The notes: generated by a model from the sequence alone, not told the origin. Counted from the first letter of the stretch, positions 48,675-61,155 are shown. The stretch is 64,000 nucleotides of DNA from Cliona cf. orientalis (GCA_963930775.1 OZ005696.1:1364001-1428000); one strand, 5' to 3'. Numbers and translations: made by a program.

Positions 48675-49137
48675 TCACGTTCGTGCGATGACGTAATGGG
48701 TGGCTATATTTGGAATCGAATACCGAGAATCGATCAATATTCCCTGGGCTGGTCCCCAAGCTCAGCTATGTGCATGAGTCAGCAATCGTAGCTGCTGTTT
48801 CAACCTTTTTTGACCGGCTGGCAGAGAAAGATTCCGTAATAAATTATCACGCTACTTGGAGAATAATAGCGAGAAAGGCGGTTGGCCTACTCTCTACTAC
48901 TACCAAATCAGCGCCTCTGGTATTTTATCATCCAAGCAAGCCCTTTTGTAGAAGTTATAGCGGTGGATTGTGACCTGGATTGAGGTATGATGTAAGCTGA
49001 ATATTATTTTTGATAAATTATACGCAAAGGAGTCAGCATGCATTTCGCATTTTTTAATACAGGTGGTTTATGAGCTCATGAAGTGAAATTTGGTCAAAAG
49101 AGTATCAACGCATAAATTCTGACGATTGTTGCAGAAG

Positions 49138-51267
49138 ATGTCTGGGATCAACTTGCTCAACAGCCTGGCGTATGCGCTGAGTCAGCAACAGCGTAGCGGC
49201 AGTGGTACCACTGGTGGTGGCAGTCGAACGAGACAGCTACAGAAGATCCAGTTCTGCTGTGCCACTTGCCCCGACCAGGAGTGCCAAGCCAAGCTTTACT
49301 TTCCGTCCTACGAGGCCAGTGTTGAGTGCCCCAGCTGCGGCCAGCGACACACTGTTAGTGACCTCCCGGACAAGATATCACTCTCCGATAAAGACGATAG
49401 CTTCGGAATCGAGTTGGCTCAGATCCGAGAGCTTTATTCAACGGCTAAAAAGCCACCGGAGCTCGTGAAGGTGAAGGGAATATCAAACTATCAGTGTAAG
49501 CTTCTCTCACCTCTTTTGACGGTGTACGGAATGGACAAAAGTGACCCACAGCGGCCTAAGTTGCTCAAGGAGCTCGGGCTTGGGGAAGTATTTGACTGTT
49601 CAAAATTTGCAAATCGTGTGTTTTCCATCGACGAAGCTCAGTTGAATGTCACGGGGTATGGTCTCGATCGCTCGGGATCGCAACGCTACCTTGCCGACAT
49701 CCTCACGCAGGTCAGGAGCGTCAACAACGATGTCCAATCCCTCGTCCCACTACACGCAGACGGAGACGGGCACTGTCTCGTGCACGCTATCTCTCGATGC
49801 CTTGTCGGTAGAGAGCTCTTCTGGCACGCCCTTCGGACCAACCTTCATCACCATCTCACCTCAAATCACAATCGGTACAAGGTCATGTTCAAGGATTTCG
49901 TCAGTGAGGAGGAGTGGGAGGGGATTATCGAGGAGGCGGGGCCGGATTTTAGCCCCCCGGACGGCCAGTCGTTGGGACTGAGCAACATCCATGTGTACGG
50001 CTTGGCGAATGTGCTGAGACGCCCGATTCTCTTGCTGGACAGCTGGTCTGGAATGCAGTCCAGTGGGGACTATTCTGGAGTGTTCCTGCCGACCATGTAC
50101 TCTCCTACAGGTCAGTGGACGAGTCCATGCATGTACATGTACATGTAACACAAATTGTATGGGGATACGCCTAATTACATGTATATGTACACTAAGAAAT
50201 TATTAAATTTTCTTAATTAGGGATGAGTAGTACATGTACATGTACATGTACATGTACTTAAAGTGAAAGCTAGGTTGTTGAGAGAGTGTATGGATAATGT
50301 TTTGGGTACCATGAGTGGGGTTGAAGTATCCCCCTCTTTTAGTAGTGGCTCGATGTCTACAGTACATGTACATGTACATGTACATGTACATAATGTTTCA
50401 GTGAACTTCTTGATTGGGTGTTCGTCATGATATTTATGGTATTATGAATTATTTTTCATTGAGAGAAATACACGTAATGCCAGACTGGTGTAACACGATC
50501 TAGCTCGCAGCTATCAATATCATGTACATAATATTATATTGCATGCATATTGCTACACCTGTACATGCACTTCATGTGAATGTGTTTTGTGCACAAATCT
50601 AATGTACATGTACATACACACTGTGCATACAGCTACTTGTACCTATTTGGACAACTGTGTGCATAATATCCTAGCTATCCTTGTTTAACTTTTTCAATCT
50701 AAAGCTGAAAATGCACTTGTACTGTAATGTACAGCGTCAGCATCCCAAGCATGCGTGTATTATACAATGACACTCGCAATTAAAAACCATCCACGGTACC
50801 ATGACGGTACTTATGACATTATTTCTTTGTCTTCCTGGGCAGAGTGTTCTACGAAGGACTCGAGTGGACTACTGAAGCTCAACGCTCCCATAGTCATCGC
50901 CTGGAGCAGCAGCGGACACAACCACTTCATCCCCCTTGTACCCGTCAAGGGGAAGCCCCTGCCTAAATTGCCCCAGGTCCTCTGCCCGAAGGTCTGGGGG
51001 CCAGGAGATGATGCGACACTACTACAACAGTGAGTAAAAAAAGAGAATTCCCCCCCCCCCAATGTAATATTATGGTAGTGGTTGGTAATGAGGGTAGCCA
51101 CTAAAGTATAAATAGAATTTTTTTAAATATATTATTGAGCATGATTGAGCAAATTATTCCCTGTGATTTTGTTGGTACATGTATATTCCAGTGTGCATGT
51201 GTGTGTATGCGTACCCACTATCATCCTCTGTCTCTCCTTCACTTCTCACTCTCTCTCTTTCTCTCTT

Positions 51268-51311
<44 letters not shown>

Positions 51312-54300
51312 CCTCTCTCCCTCACAGATACATCTCCTTGGACAGCAATGGCTGCATTGAGCTGTGCGGGGGTCGAGAGTTGGGGGACAAGTACCTCCAG
51401 AAGCTGGTCGGCTGCATGGAGACTGTCTTCAGGGAGAAGAACAACGTGGTCACAGCACTAGTGGCTGACGTCAACCAATTCGTCTACAAGAATGCAGGTG
51501 GGTGTACAGTGTATATATACATTGTATATGTACAGTACATATACATGCATGTAGTGTACATGTACGTACATGTGTAGATACTTTACATTGCAGATGTGTC
51601 TGTTGCATGCAGTGTGTGTGTTTGTGGAATTGATATGGATGACGTGATCACGTGTTATGGCTCTTAGAGTACTAAAGTAATCATTTGACTAATTGGTTTG
51701 ATACTACGAGAGTCTCATGCTTGCTTGCTTATTAATTTAGGCAGTGCAGGTTGATCCCCACTTACCTTTGCTTCCTGTGACTCAAAATACATATATGTAT
51801 CAATAATTTTTGTGGAAGTCCCCACTATACACATAATTGTGCTCTCTCTCTTTCTTTCCCTCTCTTTCCCTCTTCCTCTCTCTCTCTCTCTCTCTCCCTC
51901 TCCCCCACACCCCACACCTTCTCTAGGCTATGCCTCCGTGTCTCTGGATGTTGTCATTGACTGTACTCGTAGCGCTGTGGAGGAGAATCGTCTCTTTCGT
52001 TGTCTCATCTGTCGTTCCCTCAGCTGCATCCCGCCCGACTGGCTCCAGAAGGGCGGGAACCTCTATGAGAAGGCCGCGGAGAAGTTCACCCTCCAGGACG
52101 GAATAGCTCTCAGCTTCCCTTACGATGGAATCAGTGCCAAGTATGATGCCAACAGCGACAGCCTCGTAGTGCTGGAGGTGAGTGACCCATCGTTTTCTTG
52201 AAGATACATGTACATGTAAGAATTGGCATTTTTTTTTCAAATTGGCTAGTATTATTTTATTATGTACATGTGCATACATGTACGAACCAAAATTATATAT
52301 TTATACATTAGATCTCCTTTTTTATTTCTCATACCCAGGCCTTGCCAATTTTTTGCATGATATACATGTATGTTGCAACATTGGAATGTTAGATATGGAA
52401 ACTAGGCTACATGTACTGTGCATACCTATTGTATGAGCATGGGCTGAATCTGTATTCAAAACTCAAATTTAGATACAAACTTCCAATTAGCCCATAGTAT
52501 GTAGAAATAATTCTTTTATTTGCTCCTCTACTTGTAGGTGAAGTGTTTCTTTTGTGCTCAAGACGCCCGTTCCCTTAATGGTGATGGGTCCATCGTCTAC
52601 CTCAACGGGGATCGTACCTCCACTCCCGCCGTCGGGAGCATCTGTAGGTGTGGCTTCAAGCACTTTTGGGACGGCAAGGAATACGATAACCTGCCCGAGA
52701 AGTAAGCTTACCCCCTAGTATGTTGTGTGTATATTTTGTGTAATGTGAATAAAAAGATAATTCCTGGGCCTACTATACATGTAGTTGTAGCATCTTGAAG
52801 GATATAATGAAAATTAATGCTTCCATGTACAAGTCATGTGACGTATAGCATAAGAGGAAAGTCATGTCTATTCCCCAGCACAATTTTGTACAATATCATG
52901 TAGCTACAAAATGTACTTGTAGCTATTGGGAGGGGGGCTGCACAAGTTTGGAAACCTATTAATCCATTCCTATGCTTCAGAGTTCCCCTCACCCTGACCT
53001 GGAAGAACATCTCCAAGAAGATCGACATCTACTGGTTCCAGTACGAGTCCGATCCAGCGAGAAATTCCAACGTCTACGAGGTCGCCCAAAAGGTCGTCAA
53101 CGATAATTTTCCCGGGGAGTTCGGGAGCGAGCGGCTCGTCCAGCAGGTGGTCGACTCCATACTGGCCTCGACGGAGCTGAGGGAGAAGGTCAAAGGTCAA
53201 CACCCGGCCACCGAAGCTCCACCCCCTCCTCAGGGAATGGAGGGCATGGCCACGGGTGGGGGAGGTGGTAGCAGTGGCTCGTCACCGAACAAGACACAAG
53301 AGAGTGAAGGTTTGTTTTTTTTATATTACATTAATAATAATAATATTATTGTACATGAAAATTTGTTACAAACACATGTACATGTACATGTAATAATAAT
53401 TATTATGGTTATGGTACATAATATTATGTAACATAAGTACATTGTTCATCTATAGGATGTATGTATGCGTCTAAATATTGCATAAGTTATTAGATTTTAA
53501 GGTCCGGGGTGCAGGTGGAATAAAATTTAATTATGTGATGTAAAAGTACATGGCACTGTACGTGTACATGTACATGTACGTGACTAAGGCTAGAATTTGA
53601 TGTCGATAGTTGCTAAATTCAGTATGATAAATATGCACTGTACTGTTGCGAATCTTCCTCTCTGCAGAGGAGTACTTTCTGCCGGCTTCAAAGATGATAG
53701 CCACTGGTCAAAAGTCCAAGACACTCCACAAAGAGGAGCTGAACATGAGTGAGACAGAGAGAAGAATCAAGAGAAACGTCGAAGAGAATGCCAGACTCCA
53801 GCAAAAGAAGAGAACTGCTCAACAGCAGCTCCAGCAGCAAAGCCATGGCCACTCAGCAAAAACCACTCCACAGAGAAGAGAGAATAAGGTACCCTCTCTC
53901 TCTCTCTTCTCCCTAGACTTATTTTATCCTCTTCTCTCTCTCTCTCTTTCTCTTTCTCCTTTTTCATGACAGGGCTCTCGAGTCTCACCTTCTCCTACAC
54001 ACAAGTCGTCCACTGAAACTTCGCCCGCTAGCTCCACCCAGTTGCCCAGCAGTAAGCCAGCTAGCAAGAAAATCAAACTGACGCTTACTGATGGGAGGTC
54101 GGCCAACTTGACCCTTGACCCCAGCACGACCTTTGAGCAGCTTCAACTAGCCATTGAGAAAGAGTTCAAGTAAGTGGTCAGTTACCGTGTTCAAATAAAT
54201 GCATGATCTAATTAGTGCAAGAAAATTCGCATTCTAGGATTTTTCATAGTGTATCTTAATGGAGTGTGACGACCTTTACCAGAAAATCACGCAAAACTTA

Positions 54301-56314
54301 AAATAGTAATTTTTCTAGCTTGCGTTCTATTTTTGCTTTTTCTCTCTATAGTGTTCCCCCAGTGAACCAGCGGCTGAGAGCTGGGTTCCCTCCCAAGGAG
54401 TTGAAACCAGGTGCCGATCCCAGCGTACCAGTCCAGCTGGCCAATGGGGAGAGGGTACAGGTGGACGTCGTCAACGTTCAGCCAAAGGAGGACCAAGCTA
54501 CTTTAGCAGCTGAAGAGGCTAAGAAAGGTGTGTATGCAAGGAGAGAGGGAAGGGAAGAGAAAGGGAGAGGGGGAGGTGGAGAGAGAGAGACCACTAAATA
54601 AAGGGATTTGAAACTATGATACCTTTCTCTCTTCTCTGTGCAGCCATTGAGTATCTTGAGCATTTTCTTCAAGGTGAGATGGACCTTTGGGCCGTGGCCC
54701 AGCACCAGCCCCAGTTCTTCAATAAGGGAGGAGCCTACTATCAGCAGGTGTTTGACCAGTTTGGGGGTCAGGTCAAACACAACACTCACATACAGTTCAA
54801 GGAGTTCCACGAGAAGGTGTTCGCCTTCAACTCAGAGCAAGAGAGATTGGAGCTTTGTCTTGGTGAGTCTGGAACACAAGTTTCAAAACATGCTTTTTAT
54901 AATATCATTTCAAGATCAACGTTGAGGTGTATCGCTTTGCTGAATTCTTTGACTTTTTCAGCTACCGTAGATTTGCAAAATTTTCGTCATTAAAAATTTT
55001 TTCTCGATGACGTTTTCCGATGAAAATTAAACATGCGAAATATTTTGTGTAACGTACATCGACCTATACCTATTTGGTCGCTGAAGTCTGGCGACGAAAT
55101 TTAAACTACACGAAAAATTTACAAGCGAAATATTTCACCAGCGAAAATATCCCGATCTAATCGATGTACATGTATAATTATATAAGTTTAGTGGTACTAA
55201 TGTATAATAGCAAAGCACACACACACACACACACTACATGCAGGTCTCCAGCACATCCCGGTTGGCCCCCTCACACCTGAACAAGAAGCGTTGGCAAAGA
55301 TAGCCTTTTACCAGAGCAATCAGCAACACTCATCATCCGGCGAACCCCAGATCAGTATGGGGCTGAGTGGAGCCATACAAAGGCACACGTCTAGCTCACA
55401 CGTAAAGGCCTTCTCTGGCAAAGGCCACACCCTCTCCAGCAGCAGTGACCACACCTCTTCTGGTAGTAGCAGCAGCGGTGGTGGCCACACCCTCTCCGGC
55501 AGCAGTGACCACGCCCCTTCTAGCGGCAGCAGTGGTGGCCAGACCCTCTCCGGCAGCACATCCGGGTCGGCATTTGGATCGGGAATGGCTAGCAGCAGTG
55601 AAGCATTGAGGGCGGGGCCAAGTGGTCCAGGGAGAGGGAGAGGAGCTGCCGGGGGTGTGGTGATCAGTGGAGGGAGGGGGAGAGGGAGGTTCGTTTCGGG
55701 AGGAGGGAGCAGAGTTGATGGCGATGGAGGTGTTGGTGGAGTGAGTAGGCTGGTGGAGCAGAGGAGGACAGCTGTCAAGAGAGAAGACCAGCTACAAGCA
55801 CATGATCAGGTAATTTTTTTTTAAGTTTACTGCACCTGACAATGTACGTGTACATGTGCATGTATGTATTCTCTCTCTCTCTCTCTCTCTCAGGTTGGAG
55901 ATGACCCTATGATGGCCCAAGTGCAGCTGGTGGCTCAGAAAAAGCTGACTTCACTGAGAGAAAAGGAGAAGGAGCTTCAACAAGAAGTAAGATTTCATAG
56001 TATCGTATCACGCTGGATGTCCCATGAGAGCAGATGGCAAAAATTGGCAAATTTTTCCAGATTGTATGCTCTTGACATTAAAAATAACTTCTCCAGGTGA
56101 GGGCCCTGAACCGTAAGCTGGTAGAGGCCGAGGCCAATGAAGATGGAGCTGCTGTCAGGGATGACAGACTCACCTCTCTTGAAATAAAACTCCTTGATAT
56201 GAGCAGCGAATTGGTAAGTTGTTTTGCAGTTAAATTGGCACACAAGAATGAATTTCACTTATTTTGCAGAAAAAGGTTCGTGAAGAAATTGCAGAACTTG
56301 TTACATTACAATAA
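49138..56314 (+). CDS. VCPIP1: VCPIP1 (VCIP135) OTU-type deubiquitinase, about 1,235 aa
   Basis: Deubiquitinating cysteine protease that partners p97/VCP and p47 in Golgi and ER membrane reassembly. Exons: 49138-50110, 50843-51029, 51328-51497, 51927-52177, 52538-52701, 52981-53309, 53668-53888, 53973-54169, 54352-54527, 54644-54862, 55244-55809, 55894-55986, 56097-56213, 56270-56314 (TAA). They total 1,236 codons with no frame conflict; human VCPIP1 is 1,222 aa. A Cys-rich zinc-finger-like N-terminus (CCATCPDQEC, CPSCGQRH) is followed by the OTU domain with DGDGHCLVHA (Asp 210, Cys 213) and the catalytic His in SGHNHFIPLV (His 352). After it come Cys-rich VKCFFCAQDAR and CRCGFKHFW motifs, a UBX/ubiquitin-like stretch (KLTLTDGRSANLTL), MDLWAVAQ, a repetitive Ser/Gly segment then an RG-rich patch in exon 11, and a coiled coil at the end. 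A TTGTTGCAG just upstream of the ATG suggests a 5' UTR exon. An AATAAA overlaps the stop (56313-56318). Confidence 0.93.
50228..50391 (+). repeat. (ACATGT)n palindromic microsatellites
   Basis: Two ACATGTACATGTACATGTA arrays (50231-50256 and 50362-50390) lie in VCPIP1 intron 1, with more at 53386-53402 and 53563-53580. The unit is self-complementary, so each array can form a hairpin. Confidence 0.85.
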
Positions 56315-56521
56315 TAAACACCTCACAATGTTTTATGGTTTGTTTTCCAAATTGTTTTTGTTTCCAATTATTTGTTTTTGTCACCTGTCAACATGTGATT
56401 TGCTATTTACTAGCTCTTTATGTCTATCCATCTTGACGACCCATACCTAATTTGGCGGGTACTTTCGCGACCATTACCTACCATTTGCAGCTGCCGCGAA
56501 ATTCAATTTGCATATGCAACT

Positions 56522-58200
56522 ATGGCGAGCAACAAGACTGTAAGACGAAAATTTCGTGTTCCTCTGAAAGAAGGAGCTAGTCTTCCGTGCAGTCAAGCGA
56601 GCAGTGCCTCAGGACTCGCTGAAGTCAGACAGGAGCGTGGAAAAGAAAGTCCACAAAGCTGGCTAAGTCAACTCACAGCAACAGACGAGCCTTTGTCCTC
56701 AAAACACGCGAAATTTTCAACAGATAACGCAGCTAAGCCTATAACTACGCCTAGGCAGGACCTGGTACCCACACGCGAAGCTGTGCGTCCCAAGGGTAGT
56801 ATATTTTCATTGGATGATAGCCTCTGCAGTATCAGTGGTGTCAGTGGAGAATGAAAATTTATGTAACAGTGGAGACAATGTTGAGCAAGACAGTCTGAGC
56901 GGAAGCACAGCTGTAGTTAATAGCCCTGAAGGGGAGCACTTACATCAAGAAACGCAAACTCACACTGTGCTCTCCTTTTGCAGTGAGGCCAGCACTCCGG
57001 TAGTAGCATCTGGGCTACAGAAGGAACTATCAGCTACCATCGGAAAATTTCAAGTCATTGAATATGATGAACCTATGGAAGATATCACAGTTGATTCAGA
57101 GGATGAGCTCGAGGCGATGGAACAGGGGGATCTGAAACTCAAAGATCCAGCAGTATCAAGATTTCAACGCAAGAATAGGCCTGCGACTCGTAAGTATGAC
57201 TACAGCAAGATACTACCGAGGTTTGGACCACGTGCACAGAGGGGAAAGAATGGAGCGGGTAAAAATATCACCAACACCAAAACGAGAACTAAAAAGAGAG
57301 TGACTCTTGATCTAGTTGTGAATCAAGGACCTGGTTTTAATTTTTCTAAGAGTTCTTCAAGTGGTGCTGTAGCTGGTGTGGATCATCAAGATACAGTAGC
57401 AATGGGGGATTTGAGCGTATATGACTACCAGCCCACCCCACAGCAGGAGGAGGGGAGGGAGGGAGGTGGAGAAGAGACAAGTGAGCTGAATAATTCCAAT
57501 TGGATCAGCAGGAGGACCAGGGAAGAACAAGTAAGTGTGCAGTTATCTGACATTTTTGGCATACCGTAGCCCATCTAATTAACGCAGCTCTCCAATATAT
57601 AGATGCGCCATCTCGGCCTGAAATGCAATTTTCATGCTCTATTTAAATGCGCCCACCCACGCGTCCGTATACTTTTGTGTACAAATTTTGCACGCCACCT
57701 GGCCGCGAAGGGTAATTTTCATGCTCTAATGGCGCGCCACTCAGCACTCGTAATTATTAAATTTTTTCATGGCATGTTAATTAGAACATGTACGGTATAT
57801 CCCTAGTGTTCTTAACAAGAATGTACTGAGTTACAGTGGTGATCAAGCCTTGCCTCAAATTGAATGTTTCTACATTTTACCATTGCAGCTGGCTGTTGAC
57901 AGAGAAGTTCTCAAAGTAATTGCCAAGACCAGAGAGGAGATCCGCATCCTACGCGAAACTTATGCTGCCAGAAAGGCCAGCAGAAAGAACTGCTTGCAAT
58001 CTGGTACTGACCCATCATCAAAGTATCACACTGGTACATTCAAAGTTCCCCAGCAAAGGTTCAGGCAATCACGAAGGGCCAAACCTTCACTAATCATGAG
58101 GGAGGACTATGGCAGCAGTGTGATGCAAACGGAAGCATACAGCGTACCTCACAATTGCCATCATAAATACACTACTGCCTTGGAGAAGCGGGAAGAGTAG
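56522..58200 (+). CDS. Unrecognised protein, 428 aa, with a possible 34-nt intron
   Basis: I do not recognise the family. Model: 56522-56795, 56830-57530, 57889-58200 (TAG), 429 codons in frame. The ATG at 56522 (MASNKTVRRKF) lies 207 bp past the VCPIP1 stop, in the same direction. The N-terminal third is polar and Ser/Thr-rich. The middle has an acidic run (YDEPMEDITVDSEDELEAME), then basic KYDYSKILPRFGPRAQRGK and KTRTKKRVTLDL. The last exon starts with a likely helix (DREVLKVIAKTREEIRILRE) that could be a coiled coil, followed by a basic tail. The frame changes at about 56796. I read this as a 34-nt GTAGT...CTGCAG intron that restores frame; a one-base change is the alternative. The second intron holds a TIR element (57563-57796). 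Confidence 0.6.
57563..57796. mobile_element. TIR element with ACCGTA ends in the intron of the unrecognised gene
   Basis: ACCGTAGCCCATCTAATTAA (57563) mirrors TTAATTAGAACATGTACGGT (57796) imperfectly, with TA flanks. Inner repeats (ATTTTCATGCTCTA twice, GCGCC/GCGCGCC) are present. It resembles element A (791-1243) in its CTAATTA inner end. Confidence 0.6.
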
Positions 58201-58439
58201 TCAATACAAATCATATAATTACAATGGTGCAAATTCCAGCAACAAGGGAGTTGACATGTCATCTACAATAACAAAATTAACAATAAAAAAGAAAATAACA
58301 TGCATACTGATCAGCTAGGACACCTAGGCCTACATACAATAGCTAATAGTTCCATAACACGTAAAAAAATTAATAGCTACTAGTAGCTGCTTCTAACTAA
58401 CAAACTCACTTCGTTATCACAAAATAATGTTAATAACTA

Positions 58440-59117
58440 TCACTGTAGTTTGATCGATGCCACATATTCATACTCCCACCTGTATATTCCAGATATCTTA
58501 ATCTCCTCAATTCCTTTAAGGTCAACTTTTTTTTGTCCTATGTGCAGTGGCCCATGGCACATTTTTTTCCCAATTTTGTGATAGTACAGTGGCATATCTT
58601 TTGGAAGTATAATAGGTAAGTCTTTTATTTCTGTTTCCATAGGCCAAATCTCATAGGCGGTCTGGACATCAGTTGATTCATCGAGTTGGAAATCTACAGG
58701 AGTACCGACTGCTTCCCCTTCTTCACTTCCACGTTTTGTACCGTATGACATAGCTACTTGCTGTTTACCAGTAACACCAAATTTGTTAAAACCACCACTT
58801 GTTGTTGAAGTAACCCGTTTTAATGTTTCTCTAGACTTCTTTTTTTCAGCTGTAACCATAGTTGTTTTATCACCAGCTTGTCGATTTGATGCTTTCCCAG
58901 CACAGGATCTTTGAGGAACGTTTGTACTAGAAGATTTATACTTCTTGCAGTCATAAGATGATAGATCACATTTTTCAAAGAATTCTCTGTTGCTTTTTGT
59001 GCAAAGTTCATGTTCATCGTCCAAACGATCATTCTCTTGTAAATATTTCTGAATTCCATCATGGAGTAGGTCGATCTTGCTTTCTAAATTCGTGTGCATG
59101 GAAAATTTAATTGGCAT
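58440..59117 (-). CDS. Unrecognised ORF, 225 aa
   Basis: Open from ATG 59117 to the stop at 58440 without introns. No family is recognised. The N-terminus looks helical and charged (KIDLLHDGIQKYLQEN, KSNREFFEKCDLS). The middle is Ser/Lys-rich (EKKKSRETLKRVTSTTSGG). The C-terminal third is more hydrophobic and ordered-looking (IKDLPIILPKDMPLYYHK, GIYRWEYEYVASIKLQ). It could instead be the last exon of a longer minus-strand gene: a TTTAG acceptor at about 59081 would give an exon starting KIDLL. It converges on the previous gene with 239 bp between stops. The length of clean frame in AT-rich DNA argues that it is real. Confidence 0.5.
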   Translation of the reverse strand: MPIKFSMHTNLESKIDLLHDGIQKYLQENDRLDDEHELCTKSNREFFEKCDLSSYDCKKYKSSSTNVPQRSCAGKASNRQAGDKTTMVTAEKKKSRETLKRVTSTTSGGFNKFGVTGKQQVAMSYGTKRGSEEGEAVGTPVDFQLDESTDVQTAYEIWPMETEIKDLPIILPKDMPLYYHKIGKKMCHGPLHIGQKKVDLKGIEEIKISGIYRWEYEYVASIKLQ

Positions 59118-61065
59118 TCAAATCACAGAATTAAGCATGTTCATGCTAATTTGGATCATGCATGCATTGCATTCGTTTAACTACGGTAACATTTATGACA
59201 ACATACTTTTATCCTTGTCCAGGTTTAGTGGTCCAGTTATGAGTTTCTTACTTGAACTGCATTCCCCCCCTAATAATAATAATTAGACTAGAGTTACACT
59301 TTGTGTAGCAGTCCTCGCTCAGCGAGCCACTATGCCAACCAATATCCTGTATTGAACTTCCTATTTATGCATGATGAATTTGTATTATTTTAGGGTTTCC
59401 CCTTCCCTAGGCCCTATAAATTAAATTTGTGTGCACATGTAGATCACGTGATAACGGAGCGGTTTCTTTGGTCTATGCTGCAGCATTAGCAACAAAAGGA
59501 GCTCTATTATGTCGTCAGTCTTGGAAGAATGAAGCCAAGAGTAGGCCAATTGACAGGCCACATCTAGCAACATCTTTACCATCAGCGACATGATGAACAA
59601 CTTTGGGCCAAGTAGGTGCGATCATTTTTGGCCGTACAAAAATTGATTTACCCGGTAAGCACAGTCCAGCCGAACAGTGGAGTTTGTAGGCCTTGCATGA
59701 CCATCTTGAGGGAGCCCACAACTTTCGACACAGTAGCACATGGCGACGTGGCCTGAGTCGCTGAAGAAAGTAGGAAAGAAAATTTAGACGCACGTGAAAG
59801 ATATGCCATGAAGCCATACTAAACGACTCTCGAGCCTGAGTAGAGACCTCGCTTCGCTCAGAAACATACTTGTAATAAATACGGTGATCTCATTGGTCAG
59901 TTTGAGGTCCATTATTGACCTCTTGAGAGGTCTTCTAAGTAGGTCTATTACTGGGCTGCCAAGGGCAAAGAAAGATGCATAGTGCAACAGTAGCCCAGTC
60001 CTCAGGTCAACTAGTTACAGTACGTTGCTATATTATTACCCCACGCGCATGCGCAAGGGGTAAAGTAATCGGTTGTATCGTCGTCGTCGTTATTGTCGTT
60101 GTTAGCACAAAAATATCTCGAGATGTAGGCGTCTAAGCGACTCGTAAGCACAACGAATCAATCGAATTCGGCGAAAAAATGGCTTCAGTGCGCGTCAAGT
60201 CGAGGCATACGGTCCACGAGCATCACAAATAGTGCCTTTTTGTTGGCCACCACAGCCACGCCTATCGACAGTGCCCATTAATGCATGATGCATGCCCATT
60301 GTGCTTTCTGCTCATGTGCACAACTAACAAGCGTATGACTGGTAATAAAAGATCGTCGATGTTCTAAATAATGCTCGTGACGTCCATAGTGACTGAAATC
60401 TCAAGCCCCATGGAACCAATCAGTATGTAAGATAGCTATACTATTATTTAATACAACAAAATATAGGTACAAGTTCATGTCTTCCTAGTCTGGGTGCAGA
60501 GAGGGCTGTTTCCAGTGTCACCGGAACAACACAAAAGTATAGCCATGCACTGAAAATACATCTATAGATTGTGCAATGTGCGCGCGGAGTATGTGCTCTA
60601 CAGAGCTCTAGTTATAGACGTCGTCCAATGGTCTCTATGCTTTTTAAGAGACCTTCAGGGCCTTAGTAGCACCCTCGCTGTGCTTGGGATACCACAACCT
60701 CGGGCCTTCGGGTCTCTTAAAAAGCGTAGAGACCTTGGACTCGGTCTCTAACTATTATTTATTTACATACATAATTGGGGTGAGCAGAAGCAAGCACCAC
60801 ATAATTACTCATAGGCTGTATGTATGCATGTATATGGGACCCTCCATGAGAAAATCAAGCATAATGTGCTGGACATCAATCTGAAATACAGGTGAAAATA
60901 AGTTGCCTGAGGTAATAATTATCGTTCTTCACTTTTTGGCACCCTCCGCCAAATTTATTTCCGGTCAATATTTCCAGCTATACAGTGTATTAGAGTGTAC
61001 ACGCTGAAACTTGTAAGGGTGTTATAATATTATTTCAATATCTAAGAAATGGATGATCTACTTAC
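59118..61065. other. Repeat-rich intergenic or intronic region
   Basis: No gene I can support. It contains a repeat end ACCCCACGCGCATGCGCAAG near 60038 that pairs with a related inverted end near 62518 (and 19796). A foldback unit at 60630-60734 has arms GGTCTCTATGCTTTTTAAGA and TCTTAAAAAGCGTAGAGACC. A fragment of the TTTGGCA family lies near 60945. A 100-codon ORF at 59515-59817 (-) is unsupported. Confidence 0.45.
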
Positions 61066-61155
61066 CTTGAGCACCATTACTCTCTTCTGTGGACTCAGTA
61101 TTTCCACTCTTTACAGGTGTTGAAGAATCATTAGGTGTAGCTGCTATGGCACCGC
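61066..61155 (-). CDS. 90-nt cassette exon, copy 1 (Ser/Thr-rich linker)
   Basis: Minus strand: acceptor ATATTGCAG, 90 nt open in phase 1 at both ends, then a GTAAGT donor. It encodes GAIAATPNDSSTPVKSGN then TESTEESNGAQ, a Ser/Thr/Asn-rich stretch. Copy 2 at 63212-63301 is nearly identical in exon and in 170 bp of intron upstream on that strand. It is presumably an internal exon of a gene extending right of the window; the product is unknown. Symmetric phase 1 means such exons can be duplicated or skipped without frame change. Confidence 0.55.

Noticed and set aside
48710..48973. 87-codon ORF between PPP1R2 and VCPIP1
   Set aside because: It begins at a non-ATG codon, has no recognised domain, and lies in the divergent promoter and 5' UTR space.
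59515..59817. 100-codon minus-strand ORF with scattered Cys
   Set aside because: I considered a THAP-like zinc finger, but the Cys spacing and flanking motifs do not fit, and the region is repeat-rich.
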